From Hymenobacter sp. DG25A (lineage in GTDB: Bacteria; Bacteroidota; Bacteroidia; Cytophagales; Hymenobacteraceae), in the NCBI RefSeq assembly GCF_001280305.1, contig NZ_CP012623.1, positions 3,286,001-3,350,000 of the forward strand: a DNA stretch of 64,000 bases, read 5' to 3'. Below the pieces are notes generated by a model. The model saw only the letters and a list, made by a program, of their open reading frames with translations. It did not search any database and was not told the DNA's origin. The stretch's first letter is position 1, and each line of letters opens with the position of its first letter. Of the stretch, positions 45,248 to 51,605 are shown piece after piece. The translations under genes and the position numbers were made by a program.

Positions 45248-45616
45248 ATGAGCACTATCAAAAAAGTGATTGAAGTACTGGCCAGCTCTGAGAAAAGCTT
45301 CGAAGATGCCCTGCAGCGGGCCCTCACGGAGACCAGCACCACGGTAAAAGGCATCAAATCTATCTACATAAAAGACCAGAGCTGCCGGGTGCGCGACAAT
45401 AAAATTGTGGAGTACCGGGTCACCGCCAAAATCAGCTTTGAGGTGATGCACAAGTGGGTGCCAGGCCACGGAGCCGGTGCCGCGGAAGCCGTGGCCGGAT
45501 CCGGCATGCCCGATTATAGTGGCGTGGAAATAAAAACGCACCCCGATGAGCCCCTGGAGGTAAAGCCCGGCGGCAGCGCTACCGCCCCCGAAAGCGGGGG
45601 TGGCTACAGCGGCTAG
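45248..45616 (+). CDS. Dodecin family protein with C-terminal extension
   Basis: From the ATG at 45248, 122 residues. Residues 1-68 match dodecin (TIKKVIEVLASSEKSFEDALQRAL, then GIKSIYIKDQSCRVRDNKIVEYRVTAKISFEV), a flavin-binding protein that assembles as a dodecamer. Typical dodecins end near residue 70; here about 50 more residues follow, rich in Gly, Pro and Ser (GHGAGAAEAVAGSG, PGGSATAPESGGGYSG), probably disordered. It is divergent from fumC and convergent, with only 4 bp between stops, with the anti-sigma gene. Confidence 0.85.
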   Translation: MSTIKKVIEVLASSEKSFEDALQRALTETSTTVKGIKSIYIKDQSCRVRDNKIVEYRVTAKISFEVMHKWVPGHGAGAAEAVAGSGMPDYSGVEIKTHPDEPLEVKPGGSATAPESGGGYSG

Positions 45617-45620
45617 TTGG

Positions 45621-46988
45621 TTAGCGGTTGTCGAAGCGGAATATCACGCTTACCTGGGCCTTGTGGGCAATGCGTTGCCCATTTACCACGGCCGGGTACC
45701 AGGCCGGGCCCTCTTTCAGCAGGCGGATGGCTTCCGCATCGTACTCGTCGCTCAGGGGTTCTACTACTTTAATATCCTGCAGCGAGCCATCGGCCGCCAC
45801 AATAAAGCGCAGCTTTACGGCCACTTTGGCCCCGTAGGCGGCGGCAGGCGGATCTTTTTCCGGGTAGCGAACTTCCCGCTCTACATATTGATTGAAGGCG
45901 GCCAGGCCCCCGGCGGGCGTGGGGGCAATATCCGGGATAGTGGGCATTTTGGCCGCCCGTCCCCGGCCTTCCGGCACTACGGTACTGGGTGCCGTGCTGG
46001 TCAGGGGCGTCATGCTCAGGGCCAGCATGGAGTCAGGGCCCAGCACACGCTCATTGTCGCGGTAGCCGGCGGCCATAAACGTGAGGCTGGATACCCCGGC
46101 CGGCACCAGCAGCTCAAACCGGCCGTCTTCATTGGTTTTGCTTTGCACGGCAGTGCCGGTGGCATGCACGGCTACGCCGGCCAGCGCTTTGCCGGTAGGC
46201 CCATCGGTCAGGCGGCCACTGATGCGGCGGGCCGGCTGTGTGGCGGGCTTCAGGGTTTCGGGCGAGGAAACTGCCGGGGCTTTACCGGCAGCAGTTGTGG
46301 TGGCAGCTGCCGAATCCATTGCTGACAATGGCGCCACCTGCGCGGCGTATTGCCCGCTGTCCGGGGAAGGTTTGGTGGTAGCTAAAGATGCCTTACCGGC
46401 GCCTGCAGCCGGTGCAGGTGGTACGTTGCGCCATTTGTTGCGCATCGTGGCCACGTAGCGGGTGCGACGGGCTTTCGTTTTTTTCTGAGCTACGGGCTTG
46501 CTAACCGGCTGAACGACTGCCACTATTTTTTTTGCAGCCAGTGGCGCGGGCGTGGTCACGGGGGCCGCGGCCTCCGGCTGCGGCGCAGCCGCTGGGGTGC
46601 GCGTAACTACGGCTTGCTGAGCCGGGGAAGAAGCGGCTGGTTGGCGGTGCGGCCGCATCCAGAAGAAAGTGCCGGCTATAACCAGTACTAAAATGGCCGC
46701 GGCGGCCTGCCACCACATCCCGCCTATGGGCCGACCAGCGGCCCCGCTGCCTACGCGGGCCTGTAAGCGCTGGTGTAGCTCGGTCAGGGCCCGGTCCGTG
46801 GTGGCCGCATCGGTTTGGGAAAGGCCCTCCAGAATATCGGCGCACTGCGTACATGCCAGGGTGTGGGCTTCTATGGTATGCTGTTCAGCAGAGGGAAGGT
46901 CTCCGGCTACGTAGCGCCGTAGCAGCTCTACGGGCAAATGCCGGTTAGCTGCAGAGGTGGCGGAGGAGGCGGAGCTATGAGGGTGCAT
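45621..46988 (-). CDS. Membrane anti-sigma factor fused to a carboxypeptidase-like domain and TonB C-terminus
   Basis: 455 residues. An N-terminal zinc-finger anti-sigma domain (H42, C46, C49 in AHTLACTQCADIL) is followed by a transmembrane helix (about 92-110), a long Ala/Pro-rich linker (to about 250), a carboxypeptidase-regulatory-like domain (about 253-330, GRLTDGPTGKALAGVAVHATG) and a TonB-family C-terminal domain (about 372-455, KVAVKLRFIVAADGSLQDIKVVEPLSDEYDAEAIRLLKEGPAW). It overlaps the sigma factor by 14 bp. The periplasmic part could sense an outer-membrane TonB-dependent receptor; this is inference, since no receptor is nearby. Confidence 0.88.
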   Translation of the reverse strand: MHPHSSASSATSAANRHLPVELLRRYVAGDLPSAEQHTIEAHTLACTQCADILEGLSQTDAATTDRALTELHQRLQARVGSGAAGRPIGGMWWQAAAAILVLVIAGTFFWMRPHRQPAASSPAQQAVVTRTPAAAPQPEAAAPVTTPAPLAAKKIVAVVQPVSKPVAQKKTKARRTRYVATMRNKWRNVPPAPAAGAGKASLATTKPSPDSGQYAAQVAPLSAMDSAAATTTAAGKAPAVSSPETLKPATQPARRISGRLTDGPTGKALAGVAVHATGTAVQSKTNEDGRFELLVPAGVSSLTFMAAGYRDNERVLGPDSMLALSMTPLTSTAPSTVVPEGRGRAAKMPTIPDIAPTPAGGLAAFNQYVEREVRYPEKDPPAAAYGAKVAVKLRFIVAADGSLQDIKVVEPLSDEYDAEAIRLLKEGPAWYPAVVNGQRIAHKAQVSVIFRFDNR

Positions 46989-47604
46989 TGAAGGAAGAAG
47001 GTGATTCGAGGTGGCGGCGCAGGTTGCGCTTGCCGTTTTGGATATGGCTTTTTACTGCGTTCAGGTCGTATCCTGTTTCAGTGGAGATGTCGCGGTAGCA
47101 TTTGTTTTCGAGGTAAAACAGCCTCAGGCACTGCTGCTGGCCGGGCGGAAGCTCGGCCAGGGCATGTTCCAGCGCCTGCAGGCGCTCCTCGGTAAACAGG
47201 GCTTCCTCCGGGTCATCGTCTGACTGATGCCGCGCCACTACCGATTCCATATCGGCGGCATCAGAAAAGTGCAACACCAGACTTCCGCCGCTGTCGGGGC
47301 CGGTGCGTTTGTGGGCGCGCAGCACCATCAGGCAATGGTTGCGGGCCGTGGTGTGCAGCCAGGCCGGGAAGTTGCTGACCTCGTGCTGGCGCAGGGTATC
47401 TACCAGCTTTTCAAAGAGCTGCATCACGGCATCCTTGGCATCTTCTTCCTCGTGCAGGTAGCGCCGGCAGGTGGCAAATACCTCCGTCATGTAGCGTTCA
47501 TAGAGCACGCCCAGGTCGGCTACGTCGCCGTGCTGGCGGTAGCGTAGTAGCAGCTCCTCATCGGAGAGGGCAGCCGGCAGCGTAGGGCGACGTTTGAACC
47601 ACAT
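46975..47604 (-). CDS. ECF-type RNA polymerase sigma factor
   Basis: 209 residues with region 2 (LGVLYERYMTEVFATCRRYLHEEEDAKDAVMQLFEKLVDTL) and region 4 (HALAELPPGQQQCLRLFYLENKCYRDISTETGYDLNAVKSHIQNGKRNLRRHLE) joined by a short linker, the standard ECF layout. It directs transcription of a stimulus-specific gene set and is held by the downstream anti-sigma protein with overlapping start and stop. The target genes are not identifiable here. No clear autoregulatory promoter was found in the 500 bp upstream. Confidence 0.92.
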   Translation of the reverse strand: MWFKRRPTLPAALSDEELLLRYRQHGDVADLGVLYERYMTEVFATCRRYLHEEEDAKDAVMQLFEKLVDTLRQHEVSNFPAWLHTTARNHCLMVLRAHKRTGPDSGGSLVLHFSDAADMESVVARHQSDDDPEEALFTEERLQALEHALAELPPGQQQCLRLFYLENKCYRDISTETGYDLNAVKSHIQNGKRNLRRHLESPSSFNAPS

Positions 47605-48137
47605 AAGATGCAGAACCCAACAGGTAAGCGGGAAAGCTACGGTTTCGTTGCCATAAGATACGGGGTCTGCGGTTTATCTGCAGCGCGTAAGCTTGCAGGG
47701 CTCAGCTTACCCTGGTGTGCTTACCGAAAAACCAACGGCCCCGTGTGGAATCGGATGCCGGCCGGCATCAGACAGAAAATACTTCGTGATACCCGCATAA
47801 AAACTTACTCGGCAACTGCCGCACCGAAGTTGCCTTGCTGGCCCGCTCATCGCCCAAAAATGCGCCGCAAAGCAGGCGCAGGAAGGTGCCCGGCAGCAAT
47901 GAATATCAGGATAAAAACAGAAATGCTTTGCCATCGGAAACCGCTCGAAAGCAACGCACAAACCCAACAGAATTTTCCGCGGTGAAAGCATAGGGGCAGG
48001 CTGGGTCCGGTACTCACCAGCCCAGTCAGGGGCGGCCAGCTGTTTGCAGACGGCTGGAGCTACTGCCCCTGTAAGGCCTGGTCTGCCCCGGCGCCGTTTT
48101 AGTTGTTATGGCCGGGGCCGCCTTCCCGGCTATTCAG
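47605..48137. other. Intergenic region, no supported gene
   Basis: About 530 bp upstream of the sigma factor gene. It carries no coding frame I can support. An 8-bp stem GCCCCGGC (48085-48092) with GCCGGGGC (48111-48118) lies near the right end, and CCAGCTG/CGGCTGG-like short inverted pairs near 48035. The sigma factor promoter should be here but I cannot assign it. Confidence 0.5.
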
Positions 48138-48179
48138 ATGCAAAAAGCCCCGCTGATTGCACAGCGGGGCTTTTTGCAT
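48138..48179 (-). terminator. Symmetric hairpin terminator of the porin-like gene
   Basis: ATGCAAAAAGCCCCGCTG pairs perfectly with CAGCGGGGCTTTTTGCAT around a 6-nt loop, 35 bp past the stop codon of the outer-membrane protein gene. Confidence 0.92.
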
Positions 48180-48213
48180 GCTTACTAATCTATTAGAAAG
48201 AGCTCAGCGGAGC

Positions 48214-48984
48214 TTAGAAGGAGTAGTTGAGCGAGGCTTTAATCACGCGGTTCTGCGCATCAAAGCGGTTGTTCTTATCCAACGAAGACAGGCCGTAGTC
48301 GTAGCCGGCGCTGATGCCCAGGCCCATATCCGACTGGTAGCCCAGGCCACCTACTACCCCAAAATCGACGGGGCGGAACTGATCTTTCACGTCAAAATCA
48401 TGCTGGTAAGCGGAGAAGCCAAGAGCGCCGGCCTGCAGCCGCACTTTGTTGCTCAGCAGGAAAGAGGCCTGGGGCCCGGCATAGAGATAGAAGCCGGGGG
48501 TGAGGTACGCTTTTAATAGCACGGGTACATCCAGGTAGGCCATGCGCGCCGTGGCCGTCACGCGGGTATTCAGGAAGTCAAACTGCTCGAAGGGAATCTT
48601 GCCGGAAAGCTGCATGCCTTTCTCCGAGTACAGGGCGCCGGGCTCAATGGCGAAATGCTCGCCCAGGGGCAGCGTAGCGTACAGGCCGGCGTGGAAGCCG
48701 GGCTTCATTTCCTTGGTAACGGCACCTTCCGTAAAATCGGCCAGGTCCATCACGCTGTTCACGGCATCACCGGACCAGTCGGCTACGTTCACGCCGGCTT
48801 TAATGCCCAGCTGTACGCCTTTGGTGGTAGAGGCAGCGGAAGTGGAATAGGTAGTGCGAGTGGGGGTGCGGCCGGTGTAGGCGGGTACACGGTGGGTTTG
48901 CACCTGCGCCTGGGCCAGGTTGCCGAACGCCGAAAACAATAGGGTAGCCGCGGCCAGGCGGCCGAAAAGTCGCTTCAAAATCAT
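48214..48984 (-). CDS. Outer-membrane beta-barrel protein (PorT/OMP_b-brl family-like)
   Basis: 256 residues with a signal peptide ending near AQAQVQTH (about residue 26), a Thr/Ser-rich stretch and then a small beta-barrel: GVQLGIKAGVN, PGFHAGLYATLPLGEHFAIEPGALYSEKG and the final strand VIKASLNYSF ending in Phe. This is the usual Bacteroidota outer-membrane beta-barrel of about eight strands. Its function is unspecific. The ATG at 48984 fits the signal peptide; 16 upstream codons are not protein-like. Confidence 0.88.
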   Translation of the reverse strand: MILKRLFGRLAAATLLFSAFGNLAQAQVQTHRVPAYTGRTPTRTTYSTSAASTTKGVQLGIKAGVNVADWSGDAVNSVMDLADFTEGAVTKEMKPGFHAGLYATLPLGEHFAIEPGALYSEKGMQLSGKIPFEQFDFLNTRVTATARMAYLDVPVLLKAYLTPGFYLYAGPQASFLLSNKVRLQAGALGFSAYQHDFDVKDQFRPVDFGVVGGLGYQSDMGLGISAGYDYGLSSLDKNNRFDAQNRVIKASLNYSF

Positions 48985-49210
48985 GGCAGTAAAAATCAGG
49001 AGTGCGGAGGAAGAATAAGGACCGGTAACCACAGTGCGCGCTACGGGCCGTCCGGCTTCTGAACAGTACTATTACAAAACCGTGCCAGTTATTTGTAGCC
49101 CAGAATAATGAATTATTTAATGATTGATAATCAGAATATTATAATTAATAACCGGTGTTTAACAGCACCAAATAGAGTGTGATAAGGCTGTTTTTAAAGC
49201 TGCCAGACGG

Positions 49211-50185
49211 TTATTCCGGGCGGGCAGCGGAGCGCAGCGTATCGATGGGGGCGGGAGCTACGGGCAAGCTGTCGGGCAGGGCCGCCGGGCGCGGCATGGG
49301 TGCTATTTTGGGAATGGGTTTTTTAGATGGTTTGGGCTTGCGGGCCGCCGTGGCCTTGGGCGTGCTCTTCTTTTTAGCCGCCGCAGCTTTGGCGGCCGCC
49401 GCCTCGGCCTTTAACTTGGTAATGCGCCGCTCCAGATTCTCGAGCATGTACTGCGCATCGGACTTAAACTGTGGCTCCGTGAACAGGGCCACGGCCAGCT
49501 GGGCCTCGTGGCGGGCTTTGGGCAGCTGGTGCAGCTCTATGTAGTCGTAAGCCAGGTTGAAATGGGCCAGGGCGTAGTTCTTGCGCAGGGAAATGGTGTG
49601 CTCAAAGGCCCCTGAGCTGGCTTTAAACTGACCCAGCCGCATGTAGGCATAGCCCAGGGCATAGTAGGAAAGGTAGTCGCCGTAACCGTGCTTGTGGGCT
49701 GCTTCGTAATGCTGCACCATCAATGGGAACAGGTTGTCTTCGGTGCGGCCGGGCTCGGCGCAGCCACACTGCTGCACCTCAAAATAGTAGTCGGCCAGGC
49801 CTTTATCCAGCTTATAGTTATCGGGGTACTTCTTGTGCAGGCCTTCCAGAATGGTGCGCACGGGAAAGAAAAAGGCCAGCGTATCGGTGCGGGCCAGCAC
49901 CCGGATGGAGTCCAGCGGCTGGGTGAGCGAGAGGTTGCGGAAGGCAAACCGGCGGTAGTTCAGGTGCCGGCTGTGGTACTGCAGCGCCAGCTCCGAGGCC
50001 ATAAGCGCCACGGCCGGGCGCTTATGCTCGGGGTCAAAGTTCTGCAGCAGTACAAAGGCCGACTCATACTTGCGCTCCAAGATCAGCTGGTTGGCCCGCT
50101 GCAGCACAATAGACTCGCCCTGCGCCCACGCGCCGGCCACTGGCAGCAGCCAGCTCAACAATAACAACACTCTAAAACGCATCAT
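49211..50185 (-). CDS. TPR-containing secreted protein
   Basis: 324 residues with a signal peptide (cleavage near VAGAWAQ, about residue 22). The central region (about 160-250) has tetratricopeptide-like helices (YLSYYALGYAYMRLGQFKASSGAFEHTISLRKNYALAHFNLAYDYIELHQ). The last 75 residues are low-complexity Ala/Lys/Pro, probably disordered. A QQCGCAEPG segment is a possible disulfide. Met at 50185 or 50182 may start it. The function is unknown. It is divergent from the aromatic operon, about 150 bp from the leader promoter region. Confidence 0.82.
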   Translation of the reverse strand: MMRFRVLLLLSWLLPVAGAWAQGESIVLQRANQLILERKYESAFVLLQNFDPEHKRPAVALMASELALQYHSRHLNYRRFAFRNLSLTQPLDSIRVLARTDTLAFFFPVRTILEGLHKKYPDNYKLDKGLADYYFEVQQCGCAEPGRTEDNLFPLMVQHYEAAHKHGYGDYLSYYALGYAYMRLGQFKASSGAFEHTISLRKNYALAHFNLAYDYIELHQLPKARHEAQLAVALFTEPQFKSDAQYMLENLERRITKLKAEAAAAKAAAAKKKSTPKATAARKPKPSKKPIPKIAPMPRPAALPDSLPVAPAPIDTLRSAARPE

Positions 50186-50282
50186 GCAGGAGAATAGCGA
50201 AGCAAGATACTGCCCCGGCCGCATTCAGGGCATAAACCGGGCCGGCTGACGGCAAAGGTCATCGAAAACTGCCCCCAGTACC

Positions 50283-50312
50283 TTGCATTTTCGAAATCCT
50301 TGGCTAGCTTTG
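50283..50312 (+). promoter_or_regulatory. Bacteroidota-type promoter of the aromatic amino-acid operon
   Basis: TTG at 50283-50285, exactly 19 bp, then TAGCTTTG at 50305-50312: a perfect TTG-N19-TAnnTTTG match. Transcription should start about 7 nt later, leaving roughly 15 nt before the first leader peptide start at 50334. Confidence 0.85.
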
Positions 50313-50333
50313 GTCAACAACCCCCTGCAGATC

Positions 50334-50393
50334 ATGCCTACGCCCGCGGCCCGCTTCTATTTTAGCTACTACTTCTACTACGGCAAACCGTAG
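50334..50393 (+). CDS. Phe/Tyr-rich leader peptide 1
   Basis: A 19-residue frame ATG..TAG reading MPTPAARFYFSYYFYYGKP. Eight of ten consecutive residues (positions 8-17) are Phe or Tyr, in the order F-Y-F-S-Y-Y-F-Y-Y around one Ser. It is far too short to be a normal gene and too biased to be chance; the run sits directly before the first of two hairpins and upstream of pheA. This is the signature of an attenuator leader, in which ribosomes pause when charged tRNA-Phe or tRNA-Tyr is scarce. Known parallel: E. coli pheL. Expression of the peptide is inferred. Confidence 0.8.
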   Translation: MPTPAARFYFSYYFYYGKP

Positions 50394-50397
50394 CAGC

Positions 50398-50462
50398 GAG
50401 GCCCCTGTTTGTAGCATCATCCCACAAACTCATGCAAGCCTCCCTACCCGGAGGCTTTTTTT
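50398..50462 (+). promoter_or_regulatory. Attenuator 1: antiterminator and terminator
   Basis: Terminator stem AAGCCTCC (50436-50443) with GGAGGCTT (50450-50457) followed by T7. A competing pairing upstream is GAGGC (50398-50402) with GCCTC (50438-50442), extended by GTTTGT (50407-50412) with ACAAAC (50424-50429). The antiterminator arm begins only 4 nt after the leader 1 stop codon, so a ribosome finishing the leader would cover it and let the terminator form. Confidence 0.7.
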
Positions 50463-50479
50463 ACGCCCTTTCTGATTCC

Positions 50480-50566
50480 ATGCGTTCCGGTACCGCTCCT
50501 TTCAGCTTCTTCTTTCGCTACTACTTCTATTACCGGAAGCAGCGGGGCCCCTTTTGCATGTTCTAA
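50480..50566 (+). CDS. Phe/Tyr-rich leader peptide 2
   Basis: A 28-residue frame ATG..TAA starting MRSGTAPFSFFFRYYFYYRK. It has seven Phe and four Tyr codons, ten of them clustered between codons 8 and 28 with the run F-S-F-F-F-R-Y-Y-F-Y-Y at codons 8-18. It begins 17 bp after terminator 1, so it is translated only on transcripts that read through attenuator 1. It is followed by a second terminator and then pheA. The unrelated flanks (CGG AAG CAG and GGC CCC TTT) show it is not a simple copy of leader 1, although the aromatic cores are very similar. Confidence 0.8.
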   Translation: MRSGTAPFSFFFRYYFYYRKQRGPFCMF

Positions 50567-50620
50567 CCACTCAGAATGCAGCAACTACCTAGGGCCCCGC
50601 AACCGCGCCGGCCCTTTTTT
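50542..50620 (+). promoter_or_regulatory. Attenuator 2: 9-bp antiterminator and terminator
   Basis: Terminator: AGGGCC (50591-50596) pairs with GGCCCT (50610-50615), followed by T6. Antiterminator: GCGGGGCCC (50542-50550), which lies inside the last codons of leader 2, pairs perfectly over 9 bp with GGGCCCCGC (50592-50600), which includes the 5' arm of the terminator. A ribosome stalled at the Phe/Tyr run (ending at 50533) leaves 50542-50550 free, so the operon is read; a ribosome reaching the stop codon (50564-50566) covers it and termination follows. Confidence 0.8.
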
Positions 50621-50643
50621 ATTTCCGTTTTTCGCTGATTACC

Positions 50644-51477
50644 ATGCCGCATACCATTGCCATTCAGGGTTTCGAAGGCAGCTTCCACCAGATAGCTGCC
50701 CGGCACTACTTCGGCCCCGCGGCCCTGACTGCGCCCTGCGCCACGTTTGGAGAAGTGGTGCGTCAGGTAGCCAGCGGCACGGCACCCTATGGCCTGATGG
50801 CCATTGAAAACTCTATTGCCGGCAGCATTCTGCCCAACTATAACCTGCTGCGCCAGGCCAACCTGCGCGTAACCGGCGAGGTGTACCTGCAGATCCGGCA
50901 GCATCTGATGGCTTTGCCCGGCCAGCAGCTGGCCGATATTCAGGAGGTGCACTCCCATCCCATGGCCCTGCTGCAGTGCGCCGACTTCCTGAACCAGCAC
51001 GGCCCCTGGCGGCTGGTAGAAACCGAAGACACGGCTCTCAGTGCGCAGCGCATCCGGGAAGGGCTGCGCACGGGCATGGCCGCCGTGGCCGGCAAGCTGG
51101 CCGCCGAGCTGTTTGGGCTGGAAATTCTGGAGAAGGATATTCACTCCGAAAAGAAAAACTACACCCGCTTTCTGGCGTTGGCGCGGCCCGAGAATGCGGC
51201 GCCGGTGGCGCAGTCCAATAAAGCCTCGGTGTACTTCCATACCACCCACGCCCAGGGCAGCCTGGCCCAGGTGCTGGTCCGCATTGCCGGGCAGGGCATC
51301 AACCTATCCAAGCTCCAGTCCTTCCCCATTCCGGCCAAAACCTGGCATTACTACTTCCACGCCGACCTGGAGTTTGACGACCCGGCCCAGCTGGAAGCCG
51401 CGTTGCGGGAAATAAAGCCCGTAACGGAAGGGCTGGAGGTGCTGGGCGTATATCACAGAGGCGCCACCTATAAGTAA
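50644..51477 (+). CDS. pheA: Prephenate dehydratase
   Basis: 277 residues converting prephenate to phenylpyruvate, the Phe-specific step. The catalytic domain (about 4-185) has GFEGSFHQIAA at the start, AIENSIAGSI near residue 57 and NYTRFLAL (about 176-183), with the conserved TRF. A C-terminal ACT domain (about 195-272: HTTHAQGSLAQVLVRIAGQGINLSKLQSFPI) normally binds Phe for feedback inhibition; the usual ESRP motif reads QSFP here. There is no fused chorismate mutase; that activity sits on the DAHP synthase at the end of the operon. It is the first structural gene after the two attenuators. Confidence 0.95.
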   Translation: MPHTIAIQGFEGSFHQIAARHYFGPAALTAPCATFGEVVRQVASGTAPYGLMAIENSIAGSILPNYNLLRQANLRVTGEVYLQIRQHLMALPGQQLADIQEVHSHPMALLQCADFLNQHGPWRLVETEDTALSAQRIREGLRTGMAAVAGKLAAELFGLEILEKDIHSEKKNYTRFLALARPENAAPVAQSNKASVYFHTTHAQGSLAQVLVRIAGQGINLSKLQSFPIPAKTWHYYFHADLEFDDPAQLEAALREIKPVTEGLEVLGVYHRGATYK

Positions 51478-51500
51478 GCCCGAAACCACAGAACATCAGA

Positions 51501-51588
51501 CAGAGGCGAAGCATCTCGCTTGCTGAGTTTGCCATAGTAATTATATACCACTGCACGCGAGATGCTTCGGCTTCGCCTCTGCATGACA
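51501..51588. repeat. Family A palindromic repeat, copy A2 (divergent)
   Basis: Arms CAGAGGCGAAGCATCTCGC (51501-51519) and GCGAGATGCTTCG..CGCCTCTG (51557-51581). It shares CATCTCGC, TGCTGAG and the AATTA centre with A1 and A3, but the outer CATGTCGAGC arms are replaced. It begins 23 bp past the pheA stop, inside the operon. Confidence 0.8.
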
Positions 51589-51605
51589 GATAAAAACGAA
51601 CATCT

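Noticed and set aside
47608..47985. 125-codon plus-strand frame in the gap upstream of the sigma factor
   Set aside because: No coherent fold pattern, no family resemblance and no promoter or terminator; treated as non-coding.
49033..49210. AT-rich gap considered as a second origin or a mobile-element scar
   Set aside because: It has AT-rich sequence but no DnaA boxes or repeats.
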